A stretch of DNA of 64,000 nt from Limosilactobacillus reuteri subsp. reuteri. GTDB lineage: Bacteria > Bacillota > Bacilli > Lactobacillales > Lactobacillaceae. Location of the stretch: assembly GCF_000016825.1 (NCBI RefSeq), contig NC_009513.1, positions 379,501 through 443,500 on the forward strand, written 5' to 3'. A program made the translations under genes and the position numbers. The notes beneath the pieces are model-generated. The model did not search any database. It saw nothing but the letters and a program-made list of their open reading frames with translations, and was not told the origin of the DNA. Below, piece by piece: positions 9,510 through 17,135 of the stretch (position 1 is the stretch's first letter; each line of letters begins with the position of its first letter).

Positions 9510-10541
9510 ATGACAGAACGCACATTAACCTTAGCGTTTGAATCAAGCTGTGATGAAACAAGTGTTGCCGTAATTGAAAATGGAACTAAAATCCTTTCTA
9601 ATATCGTTGCAACGCAAATCGATAGTCATCAGCGCTTTGGTGGAGTAGTACCAGAAGTAGCTAGTCGCCATCATATTGAACAAATTACCAAGTGTACAAA
9701 TGAAGCTTTAGAGCAAGCAGATGTAGACTATAATGACCTAGATGCTGTGGCAGTAACATACGGTCCGGGATTAGTCGGGTCATTATTAATTGGTGTGACG
9801 GCAGCGAAGGCCATCGCATGGGCGCATAATCTTCCGTTAGTGCCGGTTAACCACATGGCAGGCCATATCTATGCCGCACGCTATGTTGGAGAATTCCAAT
9901 ATCCACAAATGGCATTGTTAGTTTCCGGTGGACATACGGAATTAGTTTACATGCCATCTGAACATGAATACCAAATTATTGGTGAAACACGTGATGATGC
10001 TGCCGGTGAAGCTTATGATAAAATCGGTCGCGTGTTGGGAGTCAATTACCCGGCAGGAAAAACGATTGATGAATGGGCAGCTAAGGGTAAAGATACTTTT
10101 AATTTTCCACGAGCAATGGAAAAAGAAGATAATTATGACTTTAGCTTTAGCGGGTTGAAGAGTGCCTTCATCAATACTGTTCATAATGCAGACCAGCGTG
10201 GGGAAAAATTAGATAAATATGATCTTGCAGCCAGTTTCCAACAAAGTGTCATTGACGTGCTTGCTGAAAAAACGATGCGGGCGTTAGATGATTACCCAGT
10301 GAAGCAACTGATTTTAGCTGGTGGGGTCGCTGCAAATCATGGCCTCCGTGCTCGTTTAGATCATGATATGAAGGAATTTCATCCTGATGTACCTATGCTG
10401 CAAGCACCATTGAAATTATGTGGTGACAATGCTGCAATGATTGGGGCGGCTGGTTATGTTAACTACAAGCATGGTGACCGTGCAGGCTTAGATTTGAATG
10501 CAGTACCGGGATTGATGTTTGATCGAATTCAGAGTAAATAA
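9510..10541 (+). CDS. tsaD: tRNA N6-adenosine threonylcarbamoyltransferase TsaD
   Basis: Catalytic subunit for t6A37 formation. The 343-residue ASKHA protein begins [16 protein letters not shown], has the metal-ligand HxxxH motif in [23 protein letters not shown], and [12 protein letters not shown] near the C-terminus. AGAGGTGAAAG precedes ATG 9510, 18 bp after rimI. It ends the tsaB-rimI-tsaD operon before a strong bidirectional terminator. Confidence 0.95.
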   Translation: MTERTLTLAFESSCDETSVAVIENGTKILSNIVATQIDSHQRFGGVVPEVASRHHIEQITKCTNEALEQADVDYNDLDAVAVTYGPGLVGSLLIGVTAAKAIAWAHNLPLVPVNHMAGHIYAARYVGEFQYPQMALLVSGGHTELVYMPSEHEYQIIGETRDDAAGEAYDKIGRVLGVNYPAGKTIDEWAAKGKDTFNFPRAMEKEDNYDFSFSGLKSAFINTVHNADQRGEKLDKYDLAASFQQSVIDVLAEKTMRALDDYPVKQLILAGGVAANHGLRARLDHDMKEFHPDVPMLQAPLKLCGDNAAMIGAAGYVNYKHGDRAGLDLNAVPGLMFDRIQSK

Positions 10542-10568
10542 TTATAAACACAACTTCCCGTAAGCAGT

Positions 10569-10613
10569 AATGGCCTCCAGTGTTCGGTAAAAAACCGGAC
10601 GCTGGAGGCCATT
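10569..10613. terminator. bidirectional terminator between tsaD and proC
   Basis: A 20-bp stem (10569-10588 with 10594-10613, two G-U pairs) around an AAAAA loop lies between the convergent tsaD and proC genes. T-rich sequence lies on the right and A-rich sequence on the left, so it can serve both strands. Confidence 0.8.
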
Positions 10614-10657
10614 ATTATACTGTGCTGTATGAACGTAACCACAGCCCTTTTTTGCGT

Positions 10658-11431
10658 TTATGATTCACCATTTGCTTTATCAACGGCATCCATCACGGCG
10701 TAACGGAAACCATTTTTCTCCAATGCTTCCACACCCTTGATCGTTGTACCTGCTGGTGATGTTACTTGATCGCGTAATAATGCCGGAGCAAGCTTGCTAT
10801 CATAGGCTAGTGTTCCTGTACCTTTTACCATGCTGGCGATAACTTCATATGCAGTTTGGCGATCGAGACCATATTTGACGGCGGCATCGCTCATTGCGTC
10901 CATCATCACATCAACGAATGCAGGGCCGCAGCCGCCGATAACACCAATTATATCTAGTTGTCGTTCTGGAACTTCGATGACATCACCAAGGCTATCTAAA
11001 ACAGTCATTACTTTTGAAATTGCTTCAGCAGAAATTCCGGTTGGCAGGGCAAGACCAATTGTGCCAGCATTAACTTCAACTGGTGTGTTGGGAATAATAT
11101 TAACAATTTCTTTATTCGGAAGAACTTTTGCTAAGTCTGCATGAGTAATTCCAGCAGCGGCTGAGATAAAAATAGTGTGGTCGTTAAGTACAGCTAATTC
11201 TTTAGCGACTGCGGTTGTAATAGGGGCTGGGGTAGTCAAAATTACGATATCGGGTGTAAGGTTAACCACTTCACTATTTGTATTAACGAGTTTAAACCCG
11301 AGCTTCTCAGCAAGGCTTGTAACACGTGAATTAACAGGATTCATCGCACTGAGGGTAAAATTTTGCGTACGGCTTAATCCCTTCATAATTGCGCTTCCCA
11401 TATTTCCGACACCAATAATTGTAATTTTCAT
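10658..11431 (-). CDS. proC: pyrroline-5-carboxylate reductase
   Basis: Last step of proline synthesis: NAD(P)H-dependent reduction of 1-pyrroline-5-carboxylate. The 257-residue protein starts with the Rossmann motif IIGVGNMGSAI. Its C-terminal region has the family signature (DQVTSPAGTTIKGVEAL). An AGGAGG-like site (CCTCCTAG complement, 11442-11449) precedes the ATG. It is the last gene of proB-proA-proC, 17 bp after proA, under the proline T-box. Confidence 0.95.
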   Translation of the reverse strand: MKITIIGVGNMGSAIMKGLSRTQNFTLSAMNPVNSRVTSLAEKLGFKLVNTNSEVVNLTPDIVILTTPAPITTAVAKELAVLNDHTIFISAAAGITHADLAKVLPNKEIVNIIPNTPVEVNAGTIGLALPTGISAEAISKVMTVLDSLGDVIEVPERQLDIIGVIGGCGPAFVDVMMDAMSDAAVKYGLDRQTAYEVIASMVKGTGTLAYDSKLAPALLRDQVTSPAGTTIKGVEALEKNGFRYAVMDAVDKANGES

Positions 11432-11448
11432 CTGAAAAACCTCCTAGA

Positions 11449-12693
11449 TTATTTCCGAATTTGCCCATTACCGGTAATTTCATATTTTATTGTTGTTAAT
11501 TGTTGTAATCCCATTGGTCCCCGGGCGTGAAGCTTTTGGGTACTAATACCAATTTCAGCGCCAAAGCCAAATTCTCCTCCATCAGTAAACCGTGTGGAGG
11601 CATTAACATAAACACAGGCAGAATTAATTGCCTGTTGGAAGTAGCGTCCCCGGGTAATGTTGTTTGTAATAATTGATTCTGAATGATGAGTACTGTAGTG
11701 GTTAATATGGCTAATTGCATCATCGAGGGAATCAACAATTTTTACGGCCATAATTAAATCGTTGTATTCTGTATCCCAGTCTTCCTCAGTAACGGGGCGG
11801 ATAGTTGATACTAGTTGGCAAGCCGTTTCGTCACCGCGTAATTGGACTCCATGTTCCATTAAAGCTTTGGCAATGACAGGAAGAAATTTAGCGGCAATAT
11901 CGCGGTGGATAAGTAATTTTTCAGCGGCATTGCATACAGAAGGCCGTTGTACTTTGGCGTTTACAGTAATATTGGTCGCCATTGTTAGGTCGGCATCCTT
12001 ATCAATATAAATGTGGCAATTACCCGCACCAGTTTCGATAACTGGGACCGTAGCTGTTGTTACAACACGCTGAATAAGAGCCCGGCCGCCTCGTGGAATC
12101 AAGACATCAATGTAGTCAGTGAGATTCATCATTTCATCAGCAATCGCATGACTAGTGTCGGTAATAAGCTGAACCGCATCGACCGGTAAATGTTGACTTT
12201 GCAATGATTCGCGAAGAATTTTTACTAAGGCAGTATTAGTCTGGATAGCCTCTTTTCCACCCCGTAAAATAACTGCATTGCCACTCTTAAATGTGAGGCC
12301 GGTCGCGTCCACGGTTACGTTTGGTCGTGCTTCAAAGATAATGCCAATTACTCCTAATGGTACGCGCCGTTGAAGGATTTGCAACCCATCTTTGGTAATC
12401 CATCCCTTATCGATTTGGGAAGTGGGATCGTTCAAGTCAGCGATTGTCCGAAGACCATTAGCCATGTCCGCGATACGTTGGGAGTTGACCATCAAACGAT
12501 CCGTAAATTTAGTTGGCATTTGGGTAGCAGCGGCCAAATCTTGTTGGTTAGCAGCAATAATTTGGTTTTTATTTTTAATCAAATCATCTGCCAATTGAAG
12601 CAATGCCTTATTTTTGGTGGCAGTATTCATTAAAGCTAGTTTATTTGCAGCATTTTGAGCTCTTTTTCCAATTGCGATTAAGTCTTGGTTCAT
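11449..12693 (-). CDS. proA: glutamate-5-semialdehyde dehydrogenase (gamma-glutamyl phosphate reductase)
   Basis: Reduces gamma-glutamyl phosphate to glutamate semialdehyde with NADPH. The 414-residue protein contains the catalytic-Cys segment QRPSVCNAAEKLLIH and IFEARPNVTVDATGL. The start is ATG 12693 (MNQDLIAIG), with AGGAG at 12703-12707 about nine bases upstream; in-frame GTG/ATG codons at 12702 and 12699 sit too close to that site. It is separated from proB by about 11 bp. Confidence 0.94.
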   Translation of the reverse strand: MNQDLIAIGKRAQNAANKLALMNTATKNKALLQLADDLIKNKNQIIAANQQDLAAATQMPTKFTDRLMVNSQRIADMANGLRTIADLNDPTSQIDKGWITKDGLQILQRRVPLGVIGIIFEARPNVTVDATGLTFKSGNAVILRGGKEAIQTNTALVKILRESLQSQHLPVDAVQLITDTSHAIADEMMNLTDYIDVLIPRGGRALIQRVVTTATVPVIETGAGNCHIYIDKDADLTMATNITVNAKVQRPSVCNAAEKLLIHRDIAAKFLPVIAKALMEHGVQLRGDETACQLVSTIRPVTEEDWDTEYNDLIMAVKIVDSLDDAISHINHYSTHHSESIITNNITRGRYFQQAINSACVYVNASTRFTDGGEFGFGAEIGISTQKLHARGPMGLQQLTTIKYEITGNGQIRK

Positions 12694-12704
12694 TATCATC
12701 ACTC

Positions 12705-13493
12705 CTATTTTCCAAAATGAGTACCAATAGTATGACCATCAAAAATATCAAAAAGAATTTTAGGGTCACGACCATTGCATAAAATCATTTGTTTGCCTGC
12801 TTGCATCATTGTGGCAGCTGCCCGTAATTTAGTTACCATTCCGCCTGTCCCAAATCTAGTGCTGCTACCACTTGCGGCGTTCTCTATTTCGGGCGTTAGG
12901 ACTGGCACTTCTTTAATTATGTGTGCGTCAGAAAATTTATGCGGATCTTTGTCATAAAGGGCATCGATATCCGAAAGAATGATTAGTTCGTCAGCGTCAA
13001 TGGCGACAGCTACCTGGGAAGAAAGTTCATCATTGTCACTAAAAGTAGTGTAATGATCAAGCTCATCAACTGAAACGGGGTCATTTTCGTTAACGATTGG
13101 AATCACATTTTGCTGCAGTAAAGTATTAATTGTATTAAGCGTATGCTGGCGACTAATAGGATAAGTGAGCACATCACGGGTAAGGAGAAGCTGGGCGACG
13201 TGCGTTTGATAATCTAAAAAGCGTTGCGAATAGATTCGCATTAAAGCAGCTTGACCGATAGATGCTAGGGCTTGCTGTTGTGCTATTTCGGCGGGACGAT
13301 CTTTTAATCCCAAACTTGCAAGACCAACGCCAATTGCTCCTGAGGAAACAAGAATAAGTTGGTATCCTTGATTATTTAATGTCGCAAGGACAAAGGAGAG
13401 TTGGTCGATTGTTCGTAAATTAATTTTTCCATTAGGGAGAACAAGGCTACTCGTACCAATCTTAACAACTGCTTTTTGTATTTTATGAGTCAT
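12705..13493 (-). CDS. proB: glutamate 5-kinase
   Basis: First step of proline synthesis, phosphorylating glutamate; normally feedback-inhibited by proline. The 262-residue product has the amino-acid-kinase fold: VVKIGTSSLV, LILVSSGAIGVG, PIVNENDPVS, and GTGGMVTKLRAA. It lacks the C-terminal PUA domain of the 367-residue E. coli enzyme, as usual in this group. Start ATG 13493 (MTHKIQKAV) follows AAAGGA; the upstream in-frame extension lies in the T-box terminator. It is the first gene after that T-box. Confidence 0.94.
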   Translation of the reverse strand: MTHKIQKAVVKIGTSSLVLPNGKINLRTIDQLSFVLATLNNQGYQLILVSSGAIGVGLASLGLKDRPAEIAQQQALASIGQAALMRIYSQRFLDYQTHVAQLLLTRDVLTYPISRQHTLNTINTLLQQNVIPIVNENDPVSVDELDHYTTFSDNDELSSQVAVAIDADELIILSDIDALYDKDPHKFSDAHIIKEVPVLTPEIENAASGSSTRFGTGGMVTKLRAAATMMQAGKQMILCNGRDPKILFDIFDGHTIGTHFGK

Positions 13494-13510
13494 AGAAAAT
13501 CCTTTCAAAA

Positions 13511-13693
13511 AAACAAAAAGCGCCCTTAACCGAGACACCAATTATGGCGGTACCATTCTCGTTTAAAGACGCGCTTTACACTTTTAAATTATTTTATTAT
13601 TAGAATATATTAAAGTTGTAGCAGGGCTTCGGTACTGGCGATAGCTTGCAGTCGATGACTATCGTTCCTGGACTGACCTACTTTTATCTACAA
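13511..13693 (-). ncRNA. T-box riboswitch upstream of proBAC (proline-type)
   Basis: Read on the minus strand. The T-box core TGGTACCGC is at 13546-13557 (complement). Stem I is closed by TTGTAG (13693-13688) and CTACAA further down; its 5' side has AGTA, and its 3' side has GAAGCCCTG. CCC or CCU (Pro) overlaps that segment, but GCC (Ala) cannot be excluded by position alone; the downstream proline genes favour Pro. The UGGU tRNA-acceptor match needs a discriminator A, which tRNA-Pro has. A GC-rich terminator stem (AAAGCGC ... GCGCTTTTT) ends the leader about 20 bases before the proB start. Confidence 0.85.
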
Positions 13694-13699
13694 TTAAAA

Positions 13700-13728
13700 T
13701 TTTAATTGGAATACTAAGCTTTTGTCAA
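13700..13728 (-). promoter_or_regulatory. promoter of proBAC
   Basis: On the minus strand TTGACA (13728-13723) is followed after 17 bases by TTAAAA (13705-13700). Transcription would start close to the first base of T-box stem I. The -10 is poor, so the exact element is uncertain. Confidence 0.5.
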
Positions 13729-13762
13729 GACTAATTATTTTTGAATGTTAATTAAAAAGAGA

Positions 13763-13791
13763 TTGACAAATTATTAGAAATAAATTAGAAT
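13763..13791 (+). promoter_or_regulatory. promoter of the amidase/aminotransferase T-box operon
   Basis: TTGACA (13763-13768), 17-base spacer, TAGAAT (13786-13791): a near-consensus vegetative promoter, about 20 bases before the first T-box stem. It fires away from the proBAC promoter 35 bp to the left. Confidence 0.8.
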
Positions 13792-13804
13792 GCGGATAAC
13801 AATT

Positions 13805-14070
13805 AAATATTAGTCGTTTAAGAAGAGTAAAAGCAATGCAGTATTAAGAGAGTTTTCGGGTGGTGGAAGAAAATTACAAGTTGCTTTGAAGATGGTCTTA
13901 AAAAATACAACAAGTGTGAGGAAAAAAACTAAGCGCTTGTCGGCTGATATCCGTTATCAAGTATCGAAGTTTATTATGAACTTCCTGAGGCTATTCATGT
14001 GAGTGGATAGTAAATTAAGGTGGCACCACGAAAATACTCGTCCTTATTTAAGTTAAGGACGGGTATTTTT
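13805..14070 (+). ncRNA. T-box riboswitch, specifier best read as GAU (aspartate)
   Basis: Stem I: TTTAAGA (13817-13823) pairs with TCTTAAA (13896-13902), and AAAGCAA (13830-13836) pairs with TTGCTTT (13881-13887). Between them lies a specifier loop with AGAGTA on the 5' side and GAAGATGG on the 3' side, so GAU follows the conserved GAA at 13891-13893. The T-box AAGGTGGCACCACG is at 14017-14030. UGGC demands a discriminator G, which tRNA-Asp has and tRNA-Met lacks, arguing against reading AUG one base later. A terminator (14033-14067) with a T run precedes the first gene. Confidence 0.85.
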
Positions 14071-14086
14071 TATGGAGGTGAAAGTG

Positions 14087-14872
14087 ATGAGACGCAAAGT
14101 TGCATTAGCTCAACTTGATATTCAATTAGGAAATCCTGCCGAAAATTATCAAAAAGCTAAACAAGCAATTGAAGAAGCCGCTAATCATCATGCAGATATC
14201 GTTGTCTTGCCAGAGATGTGGAATATTGGCTATGCCTTAGATCAATTAGCAGAATTGGCAGATGAAAATGGTCAAAAGACGCAACAATTCTTTAGTGAGT
14301 TAGCGCTAAAAAATCAAATTAACATTGTTGGTGGTTCAGTAGCGGTTAGGAATGGGCAATCTTTTTTTAATACAACCTATGTCTATGATCAAAACGGAAA
14401 TCTAATTAGCAGTTACGAGAAGGTGCATTTATTCGGACTAATGAATGAAGATCAATATTTAGAAGCTGGGCAAAAAGAAAATCATTTTAAGTTAGCTGGG
14501 ATTCCTAGTGCAAGCTTTATTTGTTATGATTTGCGTTTCCCTGAATGGATTAGAACAGTTGCTCGTTATGGAACTGATATCTTATATTTTCCGGCAGAAT
14601 GGCCAAGCAAACGGATTGAGCAGTGGAAAATAATGTTACGGTCGCGGGCGATTGAAAACCAAGCCTTTGTAGTTGCAGTCAATCGTGTTGGGACGGATTT
14701 AGAGAATAGTTTTAATGGTCATTCGTTAGTAATTGATCCGCTTGGGCAGGTCATCCATGATGCAGGAGAAGTGGAACAGGTAAGTTACGCAGAAATTGAC
14801 TTAGCACAGTTAGCACAGGTTCGGGGGCCGATTCCGGTGTTTAAGGATCGCCGACCAAGTCTTTATCATTAA
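14087..14872 (+). CDS. carbon-nitrogen hydrolase, omega-amidase-like (MtnU/YkrU type)
   Basis: A 261-residue nitrilase-superfamily amidase with the Glu-Lys-Cys triad: Glu in VVLPEMWNIGY, Lys in SYEKVHLFG, Cys in FICYDLRFPEW. Relatives pair with a glutamine transaminase and hydrolyse 2-oxoglutaramate or 2-oxosuccinamate. ATG 14087 is chosen because GGAGG (14074-14078) lies eight bases upstream; an in-frame ATG at 14072 overlaps the terminator T run. The aminotransferase gene follows after 13 bp. Control by a predicted aspartate T-box suggests a role in amide-to-aspartate metabolism, an inference. Confidence 0.85.
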   Translation: MRRKVALAQLDIQLGNPAENYQKAKQAIEEAANHHADIVVLPEMWNIGYALDQLAELADENGQKTQQFFSELALKNQINIVGGSVAVRNGQSFFNTTYVYDQNGNLISSYEKVHLFGLMNEDQYLEAGQKENHFKLAGIPSASFICYDLRFPEWIRTVARYGTDILYFPAEWPSKRIEQWKIMLRSRAIENQAFVVAVNRVGTDLENSFNGHSLVIDPLGQVIHDAGEVEQVSYAEIDLAQLAQVRGPIPVFKDRRPSLYH

Positions 14873-14885
14873 GGGGATGGGAAAG

Positions 14886-16064
14886 ATGAATTTTGAACAA
14901 TCTAAATTATTAGACACTTTACCGAAACAATTTTTTGCCAATTTAGTTGCCAAGGTTAATAAAAAAATAGGGGAAGGAGTTGATGTTATTAATCTTGGTC
15001 AAGGAAATCCCGATAAACCAACGCCAGATTATATTGTTAAGAGCACGCAAAAATGGGTAGCAGATCCGCAAACTCATAAGTATTCACTATTTCGGGGATT
15101 GCCAGCATTTAAAGAAGCAGCGGCAAAATTTTATTCTGAAAAATATGGAGCTGATTTTGACCCAGAAAAAGAAGTAGCAATTTTGGGTGGTTCCAAGATT
15201 GGGCTTGTAGAATTACCATGGGCATTGATGAATCCCGGCGACACTTTTCTGCTTCCTGATCCTGGCTATCCAGATTACTTATCAGGAGCGGCATTAGGAG
15301 AAGTTAATTTTGAAACAGTGCCATTATTAGCAGAAAATAATTTCTTACCAGACTTAGAGGCAATTCCTGAAGAGGTGGCGCAACGTGCTAAATTCTTCTA
15401 TCTTAACTATCCTAATAATCCAACGGGTGCTGTAGCTACTCCCGAGTTTTATCGAAAATTAGTGGCGTGGGCTAAGAAGTACCATGTGGGCATTATTAGT
15501 GACTTTGCCTATGGCGCAATTGGCTTTGACGGCCAAGCACCAGTTAGTTTTATGGAAACACCAGGCGCTAAAGATGTGGGGATTGAATTTTATACCTTTT
15601 CTAAGACGTTCAACATGGCAGGCTGGCGAATCGCATTTGCGGTTGGTAATGCAGATATTATTGAAGCCTTAAACTTAATTCAAGACCACTTATTCGTTAG
15701 CCTTTTTCCTGCCTTACAGGAAGCTGCTATTGATGCCTTGACGCTGCCACAACGTGATGCTGCAATTGCCGAAATTGTAGGTCGTTATGAAGAAAGACGG
15801 AATGCCTTTATTAATGCGGCAGAAAAAATTGGCTGGCATGCATTTACTCCCCAGGGTACTTTCTATGCTTGGATGCCGGTTCCGAAGGGCTACACCAGTG
15901 AAAGCTTTGCAGATTTGTTGTTGGACAAAGCTGGCGTGGCAGTAGCACCAGGCAATGGCTTTGGCAAGCACGGTGAAGGTTATGTGCGGATTGGCCTTTT
16001 GATTGAGCCGGCACGATTAACAGAAGCCGTTGAGCGGATTGCTAAACTGAATTTATTTAATTAA
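14886..16064 (+). CDS. PLP-dependent class I/II aminotransferase
   Basis: A 392-residue fold-type I aminotransferase. FSKTFNMAGWRIAFAVG carries the PLP-binding lysine; LGQGNPDKPTPDYIV and NYPNNPTGAVA are family motifs, and the C-terminal YVRIGL contains the carboxylate-binding Arg. It resembles YkrV/MtnE and related aspartate or aromatic aminotransferases; substrate specificity is not readable from sequence. ATG 14886 is preferred because AAGGGGATGGG lies just upstream; an in-frame ATG at 14877 sits inside it. It is co-transcribed with the amidase, an arrangement used to pull amide-donor transamination forward. Confidence 0.85.
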   Translation: MNFEQSKLLDTLPKQFFANLVAKVNKKIGEGVDVINLGQGNPDKPTPDYIVKSTQKWVADPQTHKYSLFRGLPAFKEAAAKFYSEKYGADFDPEKEVAILGGSKIGLVELPWALMNPGDTFLLPDPGYPDYLSGAALGEVNFETVPLLAENNFLPDLEAIPEEVAQRAKFFYLNYPNNPTGAVATPEFYRKLVAWAKKYHVGIISDFAYGAIGFDGQAPVSFMETPGAKDVGIEFYTFSKTFNMAGWRIAFAVGNADIIEALNLIQDHLFVSLFPALQEAAIDALTLPQRDAAIAEIVGRYEERRNAFINAAEKIGWHAFTPQGTFYAWMPVPKGYTSESFADLLLDKAGVAVAPGNGFGKHGEGYVRIGLLIEPARLTEAVERIAKLNLFN

Positions 16065-16077
16065 GGGGGAAAAGATT

Positions 16078-17043
16078 ATGGCTTTGAAATATACGGTTTT
16101 AGGTGCAGGTGCAATGGGTCTACGATTTGGCGTATTGCTTCAAGAACTGGCTGGCGCTAAGGTTGATTTTGTTGATAACTGGGCTCCCCAAGTTGAAACC
16201 ATTAAACAACAGGGTGGGGTTTATGTTTCTCGGGACCATGAAAATCGTCACCTTGTCCCGATTAATATTTACTCACCTGAAGAATATGATTGGGCTCCAG
16301 ATGTATTGATCGTTTTTGCTAAGCAGATGACGCTTAGTGATTTGTTACAACGCAGTGCCCATTTCTTCCGTCCTGACCATCAATATGTCTTTTCGGGGAT
16401 GAATGGCATGGGACATATTGAAAAAATTAACCACTATTTTCCTAAAGAACATGTCGTTGCCGGTACCTGTTTAATCGGCACGGTCCTTAATAAGGCAGGG
16501 GATGTGGACTTTATTGGTAAATCTGGTGCTGGTTCGATCAACTTAGCTCCCCAAGTCGGCGAACCAGATGAGCGAGTAAAACAAATTGTTGAGGACTTTA
16601 CCACGGCGAATATTAACCCCCACCTTAATGATAATTTTTATGGTACCCTCCTAACAAAAGTAGTCTTCAATTCTGTTATTAATACGATCTGCACGCTTTT
16701 TGAGATTCAAATGGGGCAATTTATCGATTACGATGGTGCAGAAAAGCTTGGTAAACAATTAATTAATGAAGCATTTGATGTTGCCGAACGGGCTGGTATT
16801 CAGCTCTTAAGCACCCGTGAAGAGGAGTGGCAAACGATTAAATATGTTAGTGAAGTTACCAACCCGCTTCATTATCCATCGATGTACCAAGATATGAGTA
16901 AGAATCGACCAACAGAAGTCGACTACATTAATGGATATATTTACGACTTGGGTAAGAAGTATAACTATGAAGCATCTACTCACGACTTCTTGCGTAATTT
17001 AGTTCACCTTGCAGAAAATACTCGTAAATTCCGACAAAACTAA
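16078..17043 (+). CDS. ketopantoate reductase-family oxidoreductase (PanE/ApbA-like)
   Basis: A 321-residue NAD(P)H-dependent 6-phosphogluconate-dehydrogenase-like reductase: N-terminal GAGAMGLRFG nucleotide motif and a C-terminal helical domain with LLTKVVFNSVINTICTLF, containing the family's catalytic Lys and Asn. It may reduce 2-dehydropantoate, or act as a D-2-hydroxyacid dehydrogenase on 2-oxo acids as the lactococcal PanE does. The latter fits its position 13 bp after an aminotransferase gene, with GGGGGAAAAG before the ATG. The insertion element begins immediately after its stop codon. Confidence 0.8.
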   Translation: MALKYTVLGAGAMGLRFGVLLQELAGAKVDFVDNWAPQVETIKQQGGVYVSRDHENRHLVPINIYSPEEYDWAPDVLIVFAKQMTLSDLLQRSAHFFRPDHQYVFSGMNGMGHIEKINHYFPKEHVVAGTCLIGTVLNKAGDVDFIGKSGAGSINLAPQVGEPDERVKQIVEDFTTANINPHLNDNFYGTLLTKVVFNSVINTICTLFEIQMGQFIDYDGAEKLGKQLINEAFDVAERAGIQLLSTREEEWQTIKYVSEVTNPLHYPSMYQDMSKNRPTEVDYINGYIYDLGKKYNYEASTHDFLRNLVHLAENTRKFRQN

Positions 17044-17084
17044 GAGGCCGGGAATTAACTATTAATTTTTGGTTCTCAAACAGT

Positions 17085-17135
17085 AAAATCCGGACTATGA
17101 TTTTTGATCGGTTCAAAAATCATAGTCCGGATTTT
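17085..17135. repeat. hairpin at 3' end of the IS1182-like element
   Basis: A perfect 23-bp stem (17085-17107 with 17113-17135) with a 5-base loop. The transposase stop codon (17120-17122) and last codons lie inside it, so it is both coding sequence and probable terminator. The same stem forms the core of the palindrome at 63575-63716. Confidence 0.8.

Noticed and set aside
10830..11144. Plus-strand frame of 104 codons antisense to proC
   Set aside because: Mirror of proC codon bias, without start signals.
13892..13894. Methionine (AUG) reading of the 13.9-kb T-box specifier
   Set aside because: AUG overlaps GAU by one base and would suit a YkrU/YkrV methionine-salvage pair, but the T-box UGGC does not match the A discriminator of tRNA-Met.
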